From assembly GCA_038320185.1 (NCBI GenBank), contig JBBQDZ010000114.1, forward strand, positions 1-7,705: a DNA stretch of 7,705 bases. The letters are read 5' to 3'. This DNA is from JBBQDZ01 sp038320185 (GTDB lineage: Bacteria > Actinomycetota > Thermoleophilia > Gaiellales > Gaiellaceae). Below are positions 6,554-7,705 of the stretch, one piece after another (position 1 is the stretch's first letter; each line of letters begins with the position of its first letter). Below the pieces are notes generated by a model. The model was not told the origin of the DNA and did no database searches. It saw only the letters and a program-made list of their open reading frames with translations. The position numbers were made by a program, and so were the translations under genes.

Positions 6554-6819
6554 CGGTCGCTCGCGCGCGGCGACGGCAGCTCGACCTTGAGAACCTCGTT
6601 CGTCCGCGTGTCCCGCTCGGCGAGGAACCAGCTGCCGCAGCCCTGCCGGTGGTACCACCACTCCCGCTGAACGCCGGCGACGTTGCGCCGGAAGTAGACG
6701 TAGTCGGTCAGCTCGCGCAGCGTCGGAAGCTCCTTCGGGCGGGTGAGTACCTCGCCGGTCGTGGCGAACTCGTACACGTCCCGCGGGCCGCAGTGCGGGC
6801 AGGGGAGGAGGAACGTCAT
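6550..6819 (-). CDS. soxD: Sarcosine oxidase-type delta subunit, zinc-binding
   Basis: Delta subunit (89 aa, usual size about 90-100), a small zinc-binding structural subunit of the heterotetramer. The four zinc ligands are visible: C7 and C10 in LPCPHCG, and H57 and C61 in HRQGCGSWF. This reproduces the Cys-x2-Cys and His-x3-Cys spacing of the characterised subunit. LTDYVYFRRNVAGVQREWWYH (37-57) is strongly typical of the family. The ATG at 6819 overlaps the iclR stop as ATGA, and its own stop overlaps the soxA GTG. This gene is normally placed between soxB and soxA; here it leads the structural genes directly behind the regulator. Confidence 0.95.
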   Translation of the reverse strand: MTFLLPCPHCGPRDVYEFATTGEVLTRPKELPTLRELTDYVYFRRNVAGVQREWWYHRQGCGSWFLAERDTRTNEVLKVELPSPRASDR

Positions 6820-7604
6820 GCGCCCGTCCGCCCCGGCGCAGGGTCGCCGAGCAGGTCGGAGAGCCGGACGGCGGCTTCGGCGACCGCCTCTCCGGCCTCC
6901 GTCAGACGCTCCGCGAGGCGGAACTTCGGAGCCGACACGTTCAGCGCGGCGACGATCCGGCCCCGGAAGTCACGGACCGGCGCGGCGGCGGCCACGAGAC
7001 CCGCCTCGAATTCCTCGTCGGCCAGGGCATAGCCGCGCTCGCGCGCCTGCTCGATCCGCTCGTAGAGCTCGGATGCGCTCCGTGGCGTATTCGGGCCGAA
7101 CCGGGAAAGGGACGCGTTCGCGTAGAGCGCAAGCACCTCCTCGCGCGTGTGATCCAGCAGCAGCGCCTGGCCGGAAGAAGTGCAGTAGGCGGGCACCGCG
7201 CGCCCCACCCACCCCGCTGCCTGGATCACGTGCCGGGGCGACTCGGAAAGGACGGTGAGCACCTCGTCGCCTTGCAGGACCGTCAGGTGCACTCGCTCGC
7301 GCAACGAAGCGACGAGCTCCCTCACGAGCGGCGTGCCGACTGCGAGGAGCCGGGTGTCGCCGGCGCGGGCGGCGAGCGCATAGAGCGTCCAGCCGAGCCG
7401 GTAGGCCCTCGTCTCCGGATCGCGGTCGACGAGACCGTATTCGGCGAGCGTCTGCAGTGTGCGCGAGACCTGGCTCTTCTCGCGGCCGACAGCCTCCGCG
7501 ATCCGCAGCACGCCAAGGCCGCCGGAGAGCGCCGCCTCGTCGGAGCGCAGCGCCTCGAGGACGGCGACCCCTCGACGCAGGCTCGTTGCTGTCTCGGCAA
7601 CCAC
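6816..7604 (-). CDS. IclR-family transcriptional regulator
   Basis: IclR-type DNA-binding regulator (262 aa). It has an N-terminal winged helix-turn-helix (about 5-70; core RIAEAVGREKSQVSRTLQTLAEYGLVDRD, 34-62) and a C-terminal effector-binding domain (about 80-250; TVLQGDEVLTV, AYCTSSGQALLL 139-150, GYALADEEFEAGLVAAAAPVRDFRG 191-215, AALNVSAP 219-226). The start is the GTG at 7604, which leaves a short tail before the HTH, as usual for the family; there is no upstream in-frame ATG. It is the first gene of the sox operon and overlaps soxD by ATGA, so regulator and enzyme should be co-expressed. Likely targets are its own promoter and the divergent gene at 7668; the ligand could be the enzyme's substrate or a product (inference). 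An inverted repeat covers its start codon, which would fit autoregulation. Confidence 0.93.
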   Translation of the reverse strand: MVAETATSLRRGVAVLEALRSDEAALSGGLGVLRIAEAVGREKSQVSRTLQTLAEYGLVDRDPETRAYRLGWTLYALAARAGDTRLLAVGTPLVRELVASLRERVHLTVLQGDEVLTVLSESPRHVIQAAGWVGRAVPAYCTSSGQALLLDHTREEVLALYANASLSRFGPNTPRSASELYERIEQARERGYALADEEFEAGLVAAAAPVRDFRGRIVAALNVSAPKFRLAERLTEAGEAVAEAAVRLSDLLGDPAPGRTGA

Positions 7605-7621
7605 AGTTGCAGTATGGTTGC
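7597..7621. promoter_or_regulatory. Inverted repeat over the iclR start: candidate operator
   Basis: GCAACCA (7597-7603) and TGGTTGC (7615-7621) form a perfect 7-bp inverted repeat with 11 nt between. The left arm also pairs with an internal GTTGC (7606-7610), giving a second, tighter arrangement GCAAC-4 nt-GTTGC. The iclR GTG start (7604-7602) lies in it. The position between divergent genes and the dyad symmetry fit a dimeric IclR binding site, but no consensus for this regulator is known to me. Confidence 0.4.
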
Positions 7622-7667
7622 TAGCAGATGACGGCGCGCCCGTGCAAACCAGGGCCGGGCGCCTGAC
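7605..7667. promoter_or_regulatory. Divergent promoter region between iclR-sox and the plus-strand gene
   Basis: These 63 bp are the only non-coding stretch between the two divergent units and must hold at least the iclR-sox promoter. On the minus strand TTGCAC followed 18 nt later by TAGCAA is a weak candidate -35/-10 pair, placing the start of transcription very near the iclR GTG. No convincing plus-strand promoter is visible. Assignment is by position. Confidence 0.4.
7636..7662 (+). repeat. GC-rich inverted repeat before the divergent gene
   Basis: GCGCCCG (7636-7642) and CGGGCGC (7656-7662) form a perfect 7-bp stem with a 13-nt loop, ending 5 nt before the GTG at 7668. It could be a hairpin in the leader of the divergent gene, a second regulator site, or chance at this base composition. 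Confidence 0.3.
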
Positions 7668-7705
7668 GTGCGCCTCGCGCTCGCGCAGGTGGACTGCCGC
7701 CTCGG
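7668..7705 (+). CDS. N-terminus of a nitrilase-superfamily (carbon-nitrogen hydrolase) or NAD synthetase-like protein (partial, cut by window edge)
   Basis: Only 12 complete codons are in the window, reading VRLALAQVDCRL from a GTG start, with a following G that is probably glycine. The pattern [MV]R-[IL]-A-L-A-Q-[IV]-[DN]...G is the usual first strand of nitrilase-fold amidohydrolases and of the glutaminase domain of NAD synthetases, where the family continues into the catalytic Glu region. The frame is closed by a TGA at 7629-7631 and has no other ATG or GTG before 7668, so this start is well constrained. The SD is weak (AGGG, 14 nt upstream). Gene identity beyond the superfamily cannot be decided from this fragment. 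Confidence 0.55.
   Translation, partial: MRLALAQVDCRL

Noticed and set aside
6554..6661. N-terminal extension of soxA by 36 codons
   Set aside because: It would lie wholly inside soxD in another frame and matches no family sequence. The GTG at 6553 gives the conserved RLP..GERIDRSR start.

Overview
The window is a compact, high-G+C, almost entirely minus-strand stretch. It is coding nearly throughout, with frequent GTG starts and 4-nt stop/start overlaps. This suggests a high-GC actinobacterium or a relative of that style (inference only; there is no rRNA or other phylogenetic marker). Three units are visible, listed here in genomic order of the + strand coordinates.

(1) Positions 1-2245, minus strand: a thiamine-precursor uptake operon. 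A TPP (THI-box) riboswitch at about 2147-2245 is followed by the ATPase thiZ, the permease thiX and the NMT1/THI5-like substrate-binding protein thiY. ThiY runs off the left edge. The correct thiZ start is the ATG at 2141; the upstream open frame is riboswitch sequence. The Shine-Dalgarno (SD) sequence of thiZ lies inside the 3' end of the riboswitch, which points to control at translation initiation.

(2) Positions 2272-7604, minus strand: a heterotetrameric sarcosine oxidase-type operon read as iclR-soxD-soxA-soxG-soxB. All four junctions are ATGA/GTGA 4-nt overlaps. SoxD carries the Cys-Cys-His-Cys zinc site. SoxB carries an FAD fold plus the His of the covalent FMN site. SoxG and the C-terminal part of SoxA are folate-binding GcvT-type domains. 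The IclR regulator is the first gene, so it probably controls its own operon.

(3) Positions 7668-7705, plus strand: the first 12 codons of a divergent gene whose N-terminus resembles nitrilase-superfamily amidohydrolases or glutamine-dependent NAD synthetase. It is separated from iclR by 63 bp that hold inverted repeats.

The main point of interest is SoxA. Unlike the textbook sarcosine oxidases, as recalled from the characterised Corynebacterium/Stenotrophomonas-type enzymes, it keeps two full [2Fe-2S] cysteine sets. One is an N-terminal C-x4-C-x2-C-x12-C set; the other is a central BFD-like C-x-C-x32-C-x4-C set. The same operon encodes the covalent-FMN SoxB and the zinc SoxD. This looks like a sarcosine oxidase/amine dehydrogenase hybrid that may send electrons to an acceptor other than O2. 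The gene order (D-A-G-B behind iclR) also differs from the usual B-D-A-G.
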